Positions 16,932-25,147 of a stretch of DNA of 52,687 nt are shown here, piece after piece. Position 1 is the first letter of the stretch. Every line of letters starts with the position of its first letter. Source of the stretch: Thermodesulfobacteriota bacterium (lineage in GTDB: Bacteria > Desulfobacterota > WTBG01 > CAIYCZ01 > CAIRTM01); assembly GCA_028278025.1 (NCBI GenBank), contig JANQFE010000124.1, positions 1 through 52,687 on the forward strand, in the 5' to 3' direction. Both the position numbers and the translations under genes were made by a program. The notes below the pieces were generated by a model. That model saw only the letters and a program-made list of their open reading frames with translations, searched no databases and was not told where the DNA came from.

Positions 16932-17450
16932 TTATGCTGTAATCGTTATCTGTCTTGTTGCTCCGGAATAACTAAAATTCTGATCCGGCGGACTCGGATG
17001 CCGAACCATAAACTCGGACATCTCCAGGGCATCCCCCTCGTTGCCATTACTACCAATAGGCACAACACGAAAATAATGTTCTGTGCTGTCCTCAAGGAAA
17101 CGCGATTTCCACGAATAAAACCCTTTGCCGGAATCCTCAATGATCGCCCGCTGAATCCATATGCTTTCGACCTTTTCATCAATCCGATAACGCGCCGCAT
17201 CTGGTGACGGAGACCATCCAAGCAGAAACCGACCGGGGAAAGCCTGGGCCGGTGCATCGTTTGTATCTAAAATCTCAACAATCAGTGACTCATTAGGCGA
17301 CACGCTGAAATCCTGTTGGGTTGCCCTAGTCGTGTTGATTCTCAAACCATCCTGATAAATCCGAAACAAAGGATTTTCCAGATCGCTCGACCATGACAAT
17401 CGCCACGTTAACCCATCCAGTTTTTGAGGTTCATTAATCGTTACGCTCAT
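16932..17450 (-). CDS. Fibronectin-III-like tail protein
   Basis: A 172-residue protein with two fibronectin-III-like domains: residues 5-70 (GLTWRLSWSSDLENPLFRIYQDG) and 75-150 (FLLGWSPSPDAARYRIDEK, then YSWKSRFLEDSTEHYFRVVPI). Such domains are common in siphophage tail tubes and tips. The start overlaps the upstream gene by four bases. A structural adaptor role is inferred. Confidence 0.7.
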   Translation of the reverse strand: MSVTINEPQKLDGLTWRLSWSSDLENPLFRIYQDGLRINTTRATQQDFSVSPNESLIVEILDTNDAPAQAFPGRFLLGWSPSPDAARYRIDEKVESIWIQRAIIEDSGKGFYSWKSRFLEDSTEHYFRVVPIGSNGNEGDALEMSEFMVRHPSPPDQNFSYSGATRQITITA

Positions 17451-17842
17451 GCCGCAACCTCTGTCGCCTGAAGTGTCCAGGCCATCGATACAAGATATGC
17501 CGCGTTGCTGCCGCTCAAACCGCCAACTGCCGTTTGTATTCGCCTTGTCTCAGTATGAGTTACCCTCAAAACAATGTAATTGTTCCAGGTTTGCCCGACC
17601 CCATCCGTAAAATTGACAACTGAACCTTGTAAAGATTTGCAAGATATAATATGCGCCTTTGCCTGTGCAGAACTTTCTACATCCAGCGTCGTTTGCAATC
17701 GAAACGGAAACCCGCGCTTTCCTATTCTACGGAACGCAATACCATCCACGCCAGGCCGTGTAATTTCTTCAACCTGCTCACCGTCGCCAGGATTAATGCC
17801 GCCCGTTAATGTCAATAAAGTTATTCCTCCGATAGCTGCCAT
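17447..17842 (-). CDS. Small tail protein
   Basis: A 131-residue protein between the tape measure and the FnIII-like protein. It is predicted beta-rich (ITLLTLTGGINPGDGEQVEE, FPFRLQTTLDVES, TWNNYIVLRVTHTET). Position and size resemble siphophage distal tail or tail-completion proteins. Translation is coupled to the next gene. Function by position only. Confidence 0.6.
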   Translation of the reverse strand: MAAIGGITLLTLTGGINPGDGEQVEEITRPGVDGIAFRRIGKRGFPFRLQTTLDVESSAQAKAHIISCKSLQGSVVNFTDGVGQTWNNYIVLRVTHTETRRIQTAVGGLSGSNAAYLVSMAWTLQATEVAA

Positions 17843-17967
17843 TTAATCCCCTGAAGTGTGATTTAAATCACAATTTATGTTTTTGTTTTATAGTAAGCAT
17901 TCTCACTATTATAAAATAATTTGTTTTATTAATTTTATTCCCCAATCCCCTCATCCCCCACTAATTG

Positions 17968-18272
17968 ATGATGCGATATGCAAACAAAATCTACGATGTT
18001 GGGGAGAACGTCACATTATAAATGCAGAATTGCTTTGCTCTCCTCACATCGAAAAAATAACCAGCTATAATCATAAATGGACCTCAAAGACAAAATTAAC
18101 TCGTTTCGGATGGGGCGACAACAATACATTTCTTACCTATTATGGCGACGGAATCCAGTTCCAAAACGAATACGGAACTTGGCAAAATTACACCTATTCT
18201 TGCGATTATGACCCGGAAACCAAAACCGTGCTTTTTGTGCATGGTTGGCCCGGCAAAATAAAGCTTCGATAA
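17968..18272 (+). pseudogene. Frameshifted plus-strand gene in the tail block
   Basis: An ATG-ATG pair at 17968 opens a frame reading MRYANKIYDVGENVTL that stops at 18021. The adjacent frame continues at once as INAELLCSPHIEKIT and then a well-formed domain (KWTSKTKLTRFGWGDNN, TYYGDGIQFQNEYGTWQNY, CDYDPETKTVL) to 18272. Restoring one base near 18016 joins them into one protein of about 100 residues. It is the only plus-strand gene among the tail genes, so it looks like an inserted accessory gene that has decayed. The family is not recognised. Confidence 0.55.
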
Positions 18273-18307
18273 AAAAACAACAATGAAGGTTGCTAATGTC
18301 ATAATTC

Positions 18308-19723
18308 CTATTCACCCTGCCTATTTGGATCGGATTTATCCATATATCGATTTAACGCTGTCCCAACCACCTGTGCACCCGGTAAGGCACCCCTCTCTAT
18401 AGCATTTGCCAATCGCTCCAAAACAGCAACTAAAGTAGAATGTCCACTTTCTTGCAATCCTCCCATATCTCCAGCTGCAAGATTGCCCGATGCTCTTATC
18501 GTAGTATCGTTAGCACCAAAATGTTTCGCAAGTTCCATGCTCATTATCCTGGCAAGAACCCGCACCCTCCCCTCTTCTCTGGCCTCAGCCTTAGCAACCT
18601 CATTATTAATTACCTGCTGTGCGCCCAAATCCCTCACCGCCCTGCGGTCCATTGTTGCCTGAGCGCTCCGTTGTTCTGCAATCCTGGTCTTTTCCATCTC
18701 TCTTAAAATCGGTACTGACCGTCTTGCAGAAATGGCTCCCGATACCTGATCTCCTGCGCCTACCTGGTTTCCTGCCTGAACGGTTTTAAATGCCGCCAAA
18801 ACATCCGGCATATTCACCATTAAGGTTTGATAACCCTTGTAACCCTCTTTCCGGCCAAAAAATTTCAAAGCCTCCGCGTCCGATTTCCCCGCGATGGCTT
18901 TCTTGATCGCATCCATGCCGCCCAGCAATCCCTTGCCGCCCAATCCCTTTTTCATCATAACGGCGGAAAGCGCATCAAGTTCCGTTGCAGCAACGTCAGA
19001 GGATTTTCGCGCCTTGGAAAGAATCGCCAGAGCCGCAAGACTTTCCTCATCGGTTGAGCCCACCTGTTTCAGCCCAGGAGCCGCTTGCGCCATCGATGTG
19101 AGCATTTGGTTCAGTGTGGTTTTTGAAACACTGGAGGCGGCCAAGCCTTTGTTGATGATTGCGCGAATGCCTCCGGCTTCTTTCTTTCCGAAAGCAGTTT
19201 GCATCGTCACGGATGCCTCGGCCAGCGCGCTCGGATCATCTACCGTTCCGACCAAATCAGCAAACATTTTCCGAAATTTAGCAATGCCAAAAGACTCAAG
19301 ATTGAATTGCAGCCTGCCCGCGTCCTCTAAAGGAATTCCTGCATCGGTGGATGTTTTTTTTGCCGCAGCAAACATGCGCGCCATTTCCTCCTTTTTACCA
19401 CCAGCAAGCTGAGAAAGAGACCCAAGAGAAAATTCGGATGTCCGCGCCCGATTCACGGCCTTGTCGTTCAACTCATTATGTTTTCGCAGCAATGCCGTTG
19501 CCGCAGTAATTGCAGTGCCGACCGACACCCACTTTGCCGCGAGCTTTCCAACAGAAGCAACGCCAGAAGTCGCAAGATTCTTTTGCTTTATGTTTTGCTT
19601 GTCGATTTTTTTGTTTGTCTTATCAAACTGTTTTTCCGATTTGCGTTGCGCGTCAACGAGTTTTAAAAAGCCCTGAACGGCTTTTGCTTCATCAGCATCA
19701 AGTACAAATTTTACGTTAGCCAT
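18308..19723 (-). CDS. Tape measure protein (short)
   Basis: A 471-residue helical protein in the normal place after the tail-assembly chaperone. Residues 1-55 form a charged coiled coil (KSEKQFDKTNKKIDKQNIKQKN), residues 60-85 are small and hydrophobic, and the rest is rich in Ala, Gly, Lys and Met. This is typical of tape measure proteins, which set tail length and are ejected during infection. The length implies a rather short siphophage tail. The start overlaps the end of the -1 frame extension of the chaperone gene, as in lambda-like phages. Confidence 0.8.
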   Translation of the reverse strand: MANVKFVLDADEAKAVQGFLKLVDAQRKSEKQFDKTNKKIDKQNIKQKNLATSGVASVGKLAAKWVSVGTAITAATALLRKHNELNDKAVNRARTSEFSLGSLSQLAGGKKEEMARMFAAAKKTSTDAGIPLEDAGRLQFNLESFGIAKFRKMFADLVGTVDDPSALAEASVTMQTAFGKKEAGGIRAIINKGLAASSVSKTTLNQMLTSMAQAAPGLKQVGSTDEESLAALAILSKARKSSDVAATELDALSAVMMKKGLGGKGLLGGMDAIKKAIAGKSDAEALKFFGRKEGYKGYQTLMVNMPDVLAAFKTVQAGNQVGAGDQVSGAISARRSVPILREMEKTRIAEQRSAQATMDRRAVRDLGAQQVINNEVAKAEAREEGRVRVLARIMSMELAKHFGANDTTIRASGNLAAGDMGGLQESGHSTLVAVLERLANAIERGALPGAQVVGTALNRYMDKSDPNRQGE

Positions 19724-20422
19724 GTTCTAATTTCTCCCAATGCAAATCAGCATACGTCGGAATATAGTTAGGCATTAATCCACGTTGCCATCGTTCAAAC
19801 TGCCATCGTCTTGCAGTTTTTTTTTAGCCGCTTCCTCGACTGCCGGATAATCAATGATTGCTTTCATGATCTTCGTGATGTTCGTTGTCGTGAGCAGCTT
19901 TAAAAGTGATACCTCATGTTTATCAATGCGATAATTGATATTTAAAGCCTTGACTGCAATATTCCACGCATCGCCCTGCAGAATGTCGTACTCGCCAAGG
20001 AAAAAATCATAAACCCGGTCCGCATCCTTTGAAAACTCTGCGAATCTGGGCAACACTTCCGATACTAACTGGCCGTCAGGTCCAAGAATCAGAGACTCCG
20101 GCAACCTTGTCCCAGATGGAAAGACACGTGCGCACGGTATCAACCACTCGTTACCGTCCTCAAGGCGGACAAAATGGCCGTCCACAATTTCCGGTCGCGC
20201 AAGATCGGAGGGAGTAATAGTATCTCGATCAACACCGACATAATAATCATCAACCGCCACCCATTCTTGCATATCAGGATAGAAACCCGTTTTGCCGCTG
20301 CCATCAGAAAAAATAGTACCATTTTGCCCCCCTGGACCCTTTTGAACATCTCTACTGGTAGTGCAATGATCCGGCGCTTTTGCTTTAGCTTTACTGTTTT
20401 GTGGAATAAAATATAAAATCAT
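19716..20422 (-). CDS. Tail assembly chaperone, predicted -1 frameshift product
   Basis: The zero-frame gene (20422-19775) encodes 215 residues with an N-terminal beta domain and a helical C-terminal domain. Near its end is a run of nine A (written strand T at 19817-19825) in the frame GCT AAA AAA AAA. A -1 slip there replaces the last 13 residues with about 33 others (TARRWQFERWQRG, then PNYIPTYADLHWEKLEHG), ending at TAA 19716-19718, which overlaps the tape measure start. This matches the conserved lambda G/GT arrangement in which the long product helps load the tail tube on the tape measure. I infer the slip; the slippery run and open -1 frame are directly visible. Confidence 0.72.
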
Positions 20423-21324
20423 GATATTGCCGTCGCAGTGTCAACTACTAAAATATCGTTGGTGCCGTCATAAGTCGGCGTGATTTCAAGAGTCATCGTT
20501 GCAGGATCGCCAGGCTTACCATCTCCCGTTTTAACACCAATATGCCCGGCATCAACAGTAAAACTAATGTGTTCCGCCGTAGCATCTGCAACTCGTGTTC
20601 CACCCTCTGCAACCTTGCGCAAATAAAAAACACTATCCGTTGCCCCTTGTGCGTCACCATCAATACCAAGATCGGCTAACTGATCCATGTCAAACGATAC
20701 AATTGTAATTTTCGGTTCCCGAGTCATAATCCCCGCAAAGCTCGGATAGACCTCTCCATCACTGCCTAGAACCTTCTCGTTGATACCAAAATCAATTTTA
20801 ATGGATTGCACGCCCGACAAGGTTGTACCATTAATATTCACTGGCCCGACAACATAGAGTTGGTCAACAGATGGAGACCCGCTTAACGCTTGATTTTTGG
20901 TTGCTGTAAGCGGTGCACCCCCAGAGTCCGACAGGCAGAGAATTTCATATGACAATTCCGCCGGCTCATTATGTCCGGCTGACAATGTCCGGGGGAAAAT
21001 CATACCTTTCGTAGCATCAATCCTTAGATGGTTGCTACCGCTTTGTCTGGTACCGCCGTCTGCAAGCTGTTGAAAGAAAAAAGATGCTGACGTAATGCTA
21101 GCCGCATTCATCCCAGCTAGGCCCAAAGCAGTGGCAATAGCGTTTGTGGTCAGGTCAACTTTCGGCATCAAACTCTTGATCGCCGAAAACATAGGATCAA
21201 CACCACCGTCAACGTTCAAAATGAATTGTTCCAACCCGGAGTCAACACTAAAATCAGTCAGCTGGTCTAGCAAAGTTCCGTTAATATCTGCTGCATAAAG
21301 CGTAAATGCTCGTGATACCGCCAT
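20419..21324 (-). CDS. Probable major tail (tube) protein
   Basis: A 301-residue protein upstream of the tail chaperone gene, where the tube protein is found in siphophages. The sequence is largely beta with Gly/Asp loops (FTLYAADINGTLLDQLTDFSV, LSYEILCLSDSGGAPL, HISFTVDAGHIGVKTGDGKPG). It overlaps the chaperone gene by four bases. No motif proves the identity, but size, fold prediction and order agree. Confidence 0.7.
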   Translation of the reverse strand: MAVSRAFTLYAADINGTLLDQLTDFSVDSGLEQFILNVDGGVDPMFSAIKSLMPKVDLTTNAIATALGLAGMNAASITSASFFFQQLADGGTRQSGSNHLRIDATKGMIFPRTLSAGHNEPAELSYEILCLSDSGGAPLTATKNQALSGSPSVDQLYVVGPVNINGTTLSGVQSIKIDFGINEKVLGSDGEVYPSFAGIMTREPKITIVSFDMDQLADLGIDGDAQGATDSVFYLRKVAEGGTRVADATAEHISFTVDAGHIGVKTGDGKPGDPATMTLEITPTYDGTNDILVVDTATAIS

Positions 21325-21328
21325 AACA

Positions 21329-21793
21329 TCACCTCTTTGATTTCTTATTAATCTTATTTAGCCGATCAGTCAGCCGTTTTCTCATGCCCTTTGCCATTGT
21401 TCTTGATTCTGTCAGTGTGACTGCTGTTATTTCATCTGCATAAGTATCATAGCTGCTAAAACGTCTGGTCGCATACCATGGAACATGCATGGCTGCTTTG
21501 GCAGACCTGGAAGTGCCAGAAATCTGCGCCCGCCGCAGAGCTTGTCGTCGCAAATCACCGGAAAAAACAAGCGGGTTCTGATGACCTTTAAGTTTTCGTT
21601 TCTTGTCTCGATATTTCCGACTCCGAGACCGGTAGCGGTAACGCCGTCGTCCTGTTTCTGCAAAATGATCCGGTAATGTTTTATCGTGCCATTCACTAAC
21701 AATTTCCTGCAATACTATTTTGACTTCCGGCCTTAAATGTTTTTTTAATGTTTTAGGATCACCTTTATATTGAATGTGCGCCCGGCTCGGCAT
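21329..21793 (-). CDS. Head-tail connector, neck-type (gp10-like)
   Basis: A 154-residue, very basic protein with a helical N-terminus (RPEVKIVLQEIVSEWHDKTLPDHF) and an Arg/Lys/Tyr-rich centre (GRRRYRYRSRSRKYRDKKRK). A basic beta-stranded neck protein just before the tube gene is typical of HK97 gp10-like or minor tail proteins. It follows directly after the tail terminator candidate with no gap. Confidence 0.6.
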   Translation of the reverse strand: MPSRAHIQYKGDPKTLKKHLRPEVKIVLQEIVSEWHDKTLPDHFAETGRRRYRYRSRSRKYRDKKRKLKGHQNPLVFSGDLRRQALRRAQISGTSRSAKAAMHVPWYATRRFSSYDTYADEITAVTLTESRTMAKGMRKRLTDRLNKINKKSKR

Positions 21794-22273
21794 CTATAAC
21801 CCCCAGGTCACAATAAATTTTACTCGGTAAAAATCGCCCTCCGGCGGTTCCTCGTCGTCTATGGACCGGGTCGGAGCCTCGTCAAACTCGATCTCATGGA
21901 GAGATAAAAACTCCGGCGTTCCGCTCAACTCTTCCATGTCCGCAAGGCAACCGCCGACATTATCCAAAAAATTTAAAACCGCTTCCTCACTCGTTGAGCC
22001 CTCCACAACATCCGCCTCAAACATCAACAACAACTCTCCGCGCTTTTGAAAAAAATTGGCGCCGCCGCCGCTTCGTATGTTGCTATAATATTTTTCCCCG
22101 ATGTCAATAACGGCAAGCGGCCTGGTAAATGTTTCCTCGTCAACTCTCACCATGTAAATACTTGCCAATGCTTCCGCCGCATCCGCCGCGCCAACCCAAG
22201 ATTGAAACGTTGCAGAGTTTGAAAGCAACGTTTTCAAATGTTCCATAGGTAAAGACAAAGGCCCGCTTGCCAT
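21794..22273 (-). CDS. Probable tail terminator / neck protein
   Basis: A 159-residue protein with an alpha-beta pattern (ATFQSWVGAADAAEALASIYM, PLAVIDIGEKYYS, RGELLLMFEADVVEGSTSEEAVLNFL, FYRVKFIVTWGL) consistent with the tail-terminator fold seen in many siphophages. It directly abuts its neighbours on both sides. Identity comes from order and predicted fold only. Confidence 0.6.
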   Translation of the reverse strand: MASGPLSLPMEHLKTLLSNSATFQSWVGAADAAEALASIYMVRVDEETFTRPLAVIDIGEKYYSNIRSGGGANFFQKRGELLLMFEADVVEGSTSEEAVLNFLDNVGGCLADMEELSGTPEFLSLHEIEFDEAPTRSIDDEEPPEGDFYRVKFIVTWGL

Positions 22274-22609
22274 TTATATTCTCGCTTTCTTGCTGATCAA
22301 TTCACGGCGCGTAATATGCACGGTATATGCTATGTTCGCGCCCACCGGCTCAAATCCATAAACACCCCATTCCAGACCATCAAGAGTTATTGTGTCACCG
22401 TCTGGATCAGGAGTTGAAATGTCCTCTGCACTAATCAAAACAGCGGCTGTCTTTACCAAATAAACGCCGTTTCTGGTTTGTTCCTGCTTGTATTCTCCAC
22501 GATCGACAACGCCGGGAACGGAAACCGCTGTCCCGCCGTTTGGTGTGTAAACAACGGTTTCCGCAACCTCGTCCGAAAATATTCCGTCAAGCTCAACATT
22601 CAGCGCCAT
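22274..22609 (-). CDS. Head completion / neck protein
   Basis: A 111-residue beta-rich protein (VELDGIFSDEVAETVVYTPNG, VYLVKTAAVLISAEDISTP, YTVHITRRELISKKARI). The pattern of a short strand-rich protein with a hydrophobic centre and a basic C-terminus is that of the HK97 gp7 or lambda FII-like head-tail joiner. It lies between the PSBD-like protein and the terminator candidate. Assignment is by position. Confidence 0.6.
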   Translation of the reverse strand: MALNVELDGIFSDEVAETVVYTPNGGTAVSVPGVVDRGEYKQEQTRNGVYLVKTAAVLISAEDISTPDPDGDTITLDGLEWGVYGFEPVGANIAYTVHITRRELISKKARI

Positions 22610-22612
22610 GGA

Positions 22613-22972
22613 CTATTCCGCCTTACTTGCTAAATAGGTTTCAACGTCTTTTTGGGTGATGCTGCCGCTTTTACCGGTCCCAACAATTTTGGTTACCTGT
22701 TCATCCGTTAAACCTTTTTCTTCGATGAACTTCTTTGCGCCGCCAATGAGTTTTGCCTTTGCAGGTTCCTTCGACGGTTCATCAGATACCGCCGCTACTT
22801 TGTGACGACGAATCTGCGGTACGGCAAGCTCAAAGAGTTCTTTACGCATAAACTTATCAGACGGGGTGTTGACCTCTTCTAATGCCGATGAACGGTCGGA
22901 GCCGAGATACAGGCTTTTACCCGCTTCCTTTTTGGAAGTTGTGGCAAACCCTAAAACAAGAAAATGTCTCAT
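22613..22972 (-). CDS. Head-region protein with a PSBD-like C-terminal domain
   Basis: A 119-residue protein directly downstream of the capsid gene. The C-terminal 45 residues (AKKFIEEKGLTDEQVTKIV, then GTGKSGSITQKDVETYLASK) closely follow the peripheral-subunit-binding (E3-binding) domain pattern of 2-oxoacid dehydrogenase E2 chains. The N-terminal half looks different and carries an Ala/Pro/Lys-rich linker. A virion decoration or head-completion role fits the location. Whether the small three-helix domain binds anything is unknown. Similar SAP or PSBD-like tails occur in other phage head proteins. Confidence 0.65.
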   Translation of the reverse strand: MRHFLVLGFATTSKKEAGKSLYLGSDRSSALEEVNTPSDKFMRKELFELAVPQIRRHKVAAVSDEPSKEPAKAKLIGGAKKFIEEKGLTDEQVTKIVGTGKSGSITQKDVETYLASKAE

Positions 22973-23074
22973 TGCCTACTCCTTTTGTGTTTGATTAACG
23001 ATTTAAAATTTTAAGAACCGCCCCGGCAATCAAGCCGAAGCGTATCCTAAAACCTTACCCAGCCTTATCAAACC

Positions 23075-24031
23075 TTATGCAGTCACCAAACGATGTCCGG
23101 CGTAATCGCAAAGGTCTCCGGCGGAACCCCCCTGGGAACCGGCAACCGCGCCGTACATAACTGCAACGGTGCAATAAACATCAAAGGTCCCTTGCTCAAT
23201 CCACTTGATACCAAGCAGGGTTAATCCGGTGTCCTCATCGGTCAGCGTTTCAAAGCTAGCAACCTGGGGGATACCGGCGGCCTTGGCAATCTCGTTGGTA
23301 TCGGACGGCACGCGGGTTGCAAGAATGATAGACTCTCTCGTACCGAAAAAGCCGGTTTGATTCTCGCCGTTTGCGGGCATGTCCGGATATTCCCAGATGT
23401 TGGCGAAACCCTGGATTGCCTTAAGATGTCCCAGGGCCTCCTCGCCGATTTTTTGCCCGTGATAGTCGCCGCTTGCAATCCGGCTGTCCGAGGCCAATAC
23501 AGTCATTACCGCCGAGTTGACGATACCGAAACGGCCCAGGGTGTTGACCCCCTTGCCGTTCATATCCTCGCGGACATTGGTAAGCATGTCGAAATCACTG
23601 TTAGCGGCGGTAAATACGGAGGACTCGGAAAAGTTTGCGGCAACAACCAGGCTCAAGCAATAATCCGCGATAGACTTTGCCAGGACATAACCGCAATTCA
23701 TCGTTGCTTCCTCAAGCAAATTAATTTGCTTGACGGTACTGGCAATATCCAGAAAATCGAGCTTGATAGGTACATGCTTGTGCTGATTGATGGTAACCGG
23801 TACATCGTCCAGTAACGCTTTTGCATCGGTCGCGTTGGCCTTATATCCGTTTGTGCCGTCATAATCCTGAACGGTCGGCAACCCTGCAATACGGGCGTTG
23901 ACGGTCTGGTTGAGTTTCGCTTTTTCCGCGCTGAAATCCGTTGCAAACGCATTCACAAGAAACGGCAAACGCACTTTGAACGCATCCAGCACCAACTCCA
24001 AAATTTGTGTGGTTGAAAGTGTTAAAGCCAT
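23075..24031 (-). CDS. Major capsid protein
   Basis: A 318-residue protein in the capsid position, preceded by an AAAGGAG site six bases before the ATG at 24031. The sequence has the features of a HK97-fold coat protein: an N-terminal helix (STTQILELVLDAFKVRLPFL), a long spine-helix segment (LLEEATMNCGYVLAKSIADYCLSL), and a repeated DMLTNVREDMNGKGV region resembling the P22-type coat family. No other gene in the prophage could fill this role. The 102-bp gap downstream shows nothing notable. Confidence 0.8.
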   Translation of the reverse strand: MALTLSTTQILELVLDAFKVRLPFLVNAFATDFSAEKAKLNQTVNARIAGLPTVQDYDGTNGYKANATDAKALLDDVPVTINQHKHVPIKLDFLDIASTVKQINLLEEATMNCGYVLAKSIADYCLSLVVAANFSESSVFTAANSDFDMLTNVREDMNGKGVNTLGRFGIVNSAVMTVLASDSRIASGDYHGQKIGEEALGHLKAIQGFANIWEYPDMPANGENQTGFFGTRESIILATRVPSDTNEIAKAAGIPQVASFETLTDEDTGLTLLGIKWIEQGTFDVYCTVAVMYGAVAGSQGGSAGDLCDYAGHRLVTA

Positions 24032-24082
24032 GATACTCTCCTTTGTTAAATTAGTTTTTCAGTTTTACGGTTTTACAACTTT

Positions 24083-24484
24083 TCAGTTGGAGCCGAATTT
24101 TTTGGCGCGGCGTTCCTTGATTTTTGCAACGGCGGCGGCTCCCTCGGATTCATCCTGCATTTCCTGCTCGGATGCCTGGGTAGTCGGATTTTTCAGTTCA
24201 AGCGATGCTTTCCACTCTTCGGACGACTTGTCCAAAATGTGCACTCGGAAATCCTCAACGGACTTTCCGTTTTCGATGAACTTTTTTGCGCTCGGACCGA
24301 AACCGAATTTTTCGCCAAGGTCGGTAATGTCGGCGGTACGCTTCCGCTCTTCAGCAAGCGCAGTCTGTACTGCGGCATCTACATCAACGGGGGGTTCCTC
24401 TCCCGCAACCACTTTCGACTTTTCGCCATGGGACTCTTCGCCCTGAGAATCAACTGTATGGGGCTGTTCATTTTCCTTTTTCAT
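24083..24484 (-). CDS. Scaffold protein, internal start in protease gene
   Basis: In the same frame as the protease, an ATG at 24484 begins MKKENEQPHTVDS. It is preceded by a very strong AAGGAGG site (24493-24499, written CCTCCTT) with an eight-base spacing. The 133-residue product is acidic and helical with a basic end (KIKERRAKKFGSN), like a capsid scaffold. The layout equals the lambda C/Nu3 pair, where the scaffold is the C-terminal part of the protease gene from an internal start. The internal site is seen directly; expression is inferred. Confidence 0.75.
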   Translation of the reverse strand: MKKENEQPHTVDSQGEESHGEKSKVVAGEEPPVDVDAAVQTALAEERKRTADITDLGEKFGFGPSAKKFIENGKSVEDFRVHILDKSSEEWKASLELKNPTTQASEQEMQDESEGAAAVAKIKERRAKKFGSN

Positions 24485-25147
24485 GATCTTGTCCTCCTTA
24501 TTAATGTTAGTTTTATTATTTGCCGGTGATTGTGCAAAACGTTCAAGCACCACAACAGGTGCTTTGGCCGATACGCGGCCAATATCAAATTGAGCGGTTG
24601 CGTGGGTTCCCTCAAAAGTTGAGTCGGCGTACCCGGCCTCAACCGCCTCTTGACCAAGCCACCATGTTTCCTCATTCATCAAAGCAAGTGCATCTTCAAT
24701 GCTGATATCCATCTTTTGTGAATAATCACCAGCAAGTCCATCAGCAACTTTGTTCAATATCTCAGCCCCTTTCAGCATTTCCTTAGCATCGCCCCAAACG
24801 AGTAAAGTCGGATTATGAATCATGACATATGCATTATCAGCAATGCGTATGTCATCACCACCAAGGGCGACAACAGAAGCAATTGAGGCCGCGATACCAT
24901 CGATAAAAACAGTTACATTGGCTTTGTGGTGCTTAAGCGAGTTCTGAATTGCGATGCCGTCAAACACCGCGCCACCCGGCGAACTAATATATAAATTGAT
25001 TTGCTTGACATCGAGTTGTTTCAGTTCATTAATAAAATTTCGGGCTGAAACACCATAACCACCGATATAATCAAAAATATAGATATCTGCCGAAGATACA
25101 TTGCCTTCGGTTTGCGCTTTGATATTAAACCAATTCTTATTCATCAT
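24083..25147 (-). CDS. ClpP-type prohead protease fused to scaffold
   Basis: The N-terminal domain of about 200 residues is a ClpP/S49-like protease: ISSPGGAVFDGIAI, then DGIAASIAS with the catalytic Ser, then YVMIHNP with the His. The C-terminal 130 residues are charged and helical, typical of a scaffold. I chose the start at the ATG pair 25147/25144 because AAGGAG stands a few bases upstream; longer versions begin inside the portal gene. It overlaps the portal stop. It should process the capsid assembly and cleave the scaffold. A second in-frame start makes the scaffold alone. Confidence 0.85.
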   Translation of the reverse strand: MMNKNWFNIKAQTEGNVSSADIYIFDYIGGYGVSARNFINELKQLDVKQINLYISSPGGAVFDGIAIQNSLKHHKANVTVFIDGIAASIASVVALGGDDIRIADNAYVMIHNPTLLVWGDAKEMLKGAEILNKVADGLAGDYSQKMDISIEDALALMNEETWWLGQEAVEAGYADSTFEGTHATAQFDIGRVSAKAPVVVLERFAQSPANNKTNINKEDKIMKKENEQPHTVDSQGEESHGEKSKVVAGEEPPVDVDAAVQTALAEERKRTADITDLGEKFGFGPSAKKFIENGKSVEDFRVHILDKSSEEWKASLELKNPTTQASEQEMQDESEGAAAVAKIKERRAKKFGSN

